Assembly (NCBI GenBank): GCA_023231475.1
Contig: JALJEE010001846.1
Location: forward strand, 1-20,947
Direction of reading: 5' to 3'
Origin: Seison nebaliae
Taxonomy: Eukaryota > Rotifera > Pararotatoria > Seisonacea > Seisonidae
Length of the DNA: 20,947 nt
Below, one piece after another: positions 19,709 through 20,947 of this stretch; the stretch's first letter is position 1; every line of letters begins with the position of its first letter. A program made the translations under genes and the position numbers. The notes beneath the pieces are model-generated. The model did not search any database, was not told the DNA's origin, and saw only the letters and a program-made list of their open reading frames with translations.

Positions 19709-20668
19709 TTAGATATCCAAATCTCCAAGACCACTCAATTTATCCATACCCAAATTACCCATTCCTGGTAAATTGTCACCCATCATCTCACCTCGATGTG
19801 CCTTCTCTTGGGATTGAGTCCAAGTTTTAGCAATTTCCTGTTTCATTTTGTCATCACCATCCTGATACATCTGTTTCAAAAGATTCATCATCGATGCTGA
19901 TGGATCATCTCCAGGATTGGCCATATTTGCCATTTTATTTTTCCTTTAATTTATTATTAAGAAAGAAAGAAAAGAAATTATTAAACTTCTTTTCTTGAAG
20001 AATATTCTCACATTTCGTTAACGACGGCCAATTAACTTCTTGTGACTTCCGTAAGAAAATCGTAATTTGTTTGTCTGTCAACTATTAATTGATAAATTTG
20101 ATAAGGAGAATAAAATGTGAAAATGGAAACTTTAAATGATGAATTTTTTCCTTTAATGTTATGCAATAATCCAGAAATCTTTAACTGATAACGAATACCT
20201 TTTGCGATTACTTCGAAATTGATTGAACTAAATTTTTATAAATAAGAAAATTTCCGATATAAAATCAATTGCCAGATAAATATTTCATAATTAAAAAAAA
20301 AAAGAAAAAAACTCTTCTTCGAAGCAACAATTGATGTCTTGTTGCAATACGTTGTCTATGTAAGGAATTGACGTCAGATAAATTTTGACGAATCGATTCG
20401 ATTGATCCCATCCTTAAAAGAGACAAGAAAATAATATAAAAAATAATTACTCAATTTTCAAACCAAAATTCGTTAAAGATTTGACAGGAAGTGAAATTAA
20501 ATCTTCAGCAACGTCAACCGTTTCATTCTGACGGAGTGAAACGCAAACGTTTTTAATTTGATTTTCTTTCATTTCCAATTCGCTTCTCAACAATTTTCGA
20601 ACATGTTCCGAATTTGATTGTTCGAGAAGATTCTTCAAATCTTTCACTATATCTTGCAAATTTTCCAT
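19709..20668 (-). CDS. CACYBP: Calcyclin-binding protein / Siah-interacting protein, five exons
   Basis: Exons 20668-20464, 20412-20313, 20227-20131, 20081-19987, 19943-19709 (732 nt, 243 aa plus stop; human about 228). Introns are 51, 85, 49 and 43 bp, donors GTTTGA, GTTTTT, GTTTCC, GTTTAA, phases all agree. Domains in order: N-terminal helical segment (DIVKDLKNLLEQSNSEHVRK); CS domain from about residue 69, with NFGWDQSNRFVKIYLTSI, INFEVIAKGIRYQLKISGLL and DKQITIFLRKSQEVNW; C-terminal SGS domain, MMNLLKQMYQDGDDKMKQEI and TWTQSQEK. The family links SIAH/SCF ubiquitin ligases and S100-type or Hsp90-related partners. A Met/Gly/Leu-rich tail after the SGS domain (NLPGMGNLGMDKLSGLGDLDI region) extends beyond the human end. 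An ATG in the last exon (19933) opens a 74-aa frame that alone would mislead annotation. Confidence 0.93.
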
Positions 20669-20947
20669 TAGTAGAGAATTATTGAAAATTTCAAATAGAT
20701 TGCATGATAAATCAAATTGAAATTAAAGGAAAATTTGTTGTGGGAAAGAGAATTACATTTTTTCTTTACTTTTCACTCATTTCATATTTGAAGCTTATGG
20801 AAATATTATTTGTAGAATTCCTTGATGTTAATTAAAATAAATAGATATTTATTTATTGATGTTCAAGATTTGAAGAATCGAAAGATGTAAATGTGGTTTT
20901 CTGAATAATAGTAGAAGTGCCTTTTTTCCATTTATCTCTTCCTATTT
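20669..20947. other. CACYBP upstream region
   Basis: AT-rich sequence with no recognised coding block up to the window edge. It presumably includes the CACYBP promoter on the minus strand. Confidence 0.5.

Noticed and set aside
20905-20925. AGTAGAAGTGCC near the right edge, resembling the array B unit
   Set aside because: Single, imperfect and lacking neighbouring units; likely chance.

Overview
The window reads as AT-rich nuclear DNA of a small arthropod. An acariform (astigmatid-type) mite is my best guess, inferred from the mix of conserved animal genes with tiny introns (mostly 43-86 bp), extreme AT bias, CAA/ACA microsatellites and a multi-copy neuropeptide-type precursor. Nothing here proves the species. 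Exon structures below were read by hand from conserved protein blocks and matching splice phases, not from transcripts.

Left part (1-9.5 kb), gene-dense: a NIF3L1 homologue (minus), divergent from a secreted leucine-rich-repeat protein (plus). The LRR gene converges on ribosomal protein RpS3a (minus, 4 coding exons), with 74 bp between the stop codons. RpS3a is head-to-head with COQ4 (plus, 5 exons, ubiquinone biosynthesis). After a 1.5 kb gap comes a very divergent BTG/TOB-family gene (plus, 3 exons) rich in Thr, Asn and Gln tracts.

Middle part (10.1-11.5 kb): a two-exon prohormone gene (minus). Exon 1 encodes a signal peptide. Exon 2 encodes six tandem peptides, each with an LPWI-type head and an acidic D-D-x-Y-x-L-type tail, separated by Lys/Arg cleavage sites. 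I do not recognise this peptide family.

Right-centre (13.3-17.7 kb): gene-poor. It holds three fold-back (inverted-repeat) elements and one single-armed array, all built from 15-16 nt units of the form GGACAGTT + element-specific half, spaced about 30 bp apart with a shared end layout. One element is flanked by a 10-bp direct repeat that looks like a target-site duplication. This family is the most unusual structure in the window.

Right end: a decayed segment resembling M13 (neprilysin-like) peptidase at 17.9-18.6 kb, about 1 kb without recognisable genes, then a complete calcyclin-binding protein (CACYBP/SIP) gene (minus, 5 exons).

Across the coding introns I could place, 13 of 14 donor sites begin GTT rather than GTA/GTG, which is unusual and bears on automated gene prediction for this genome.
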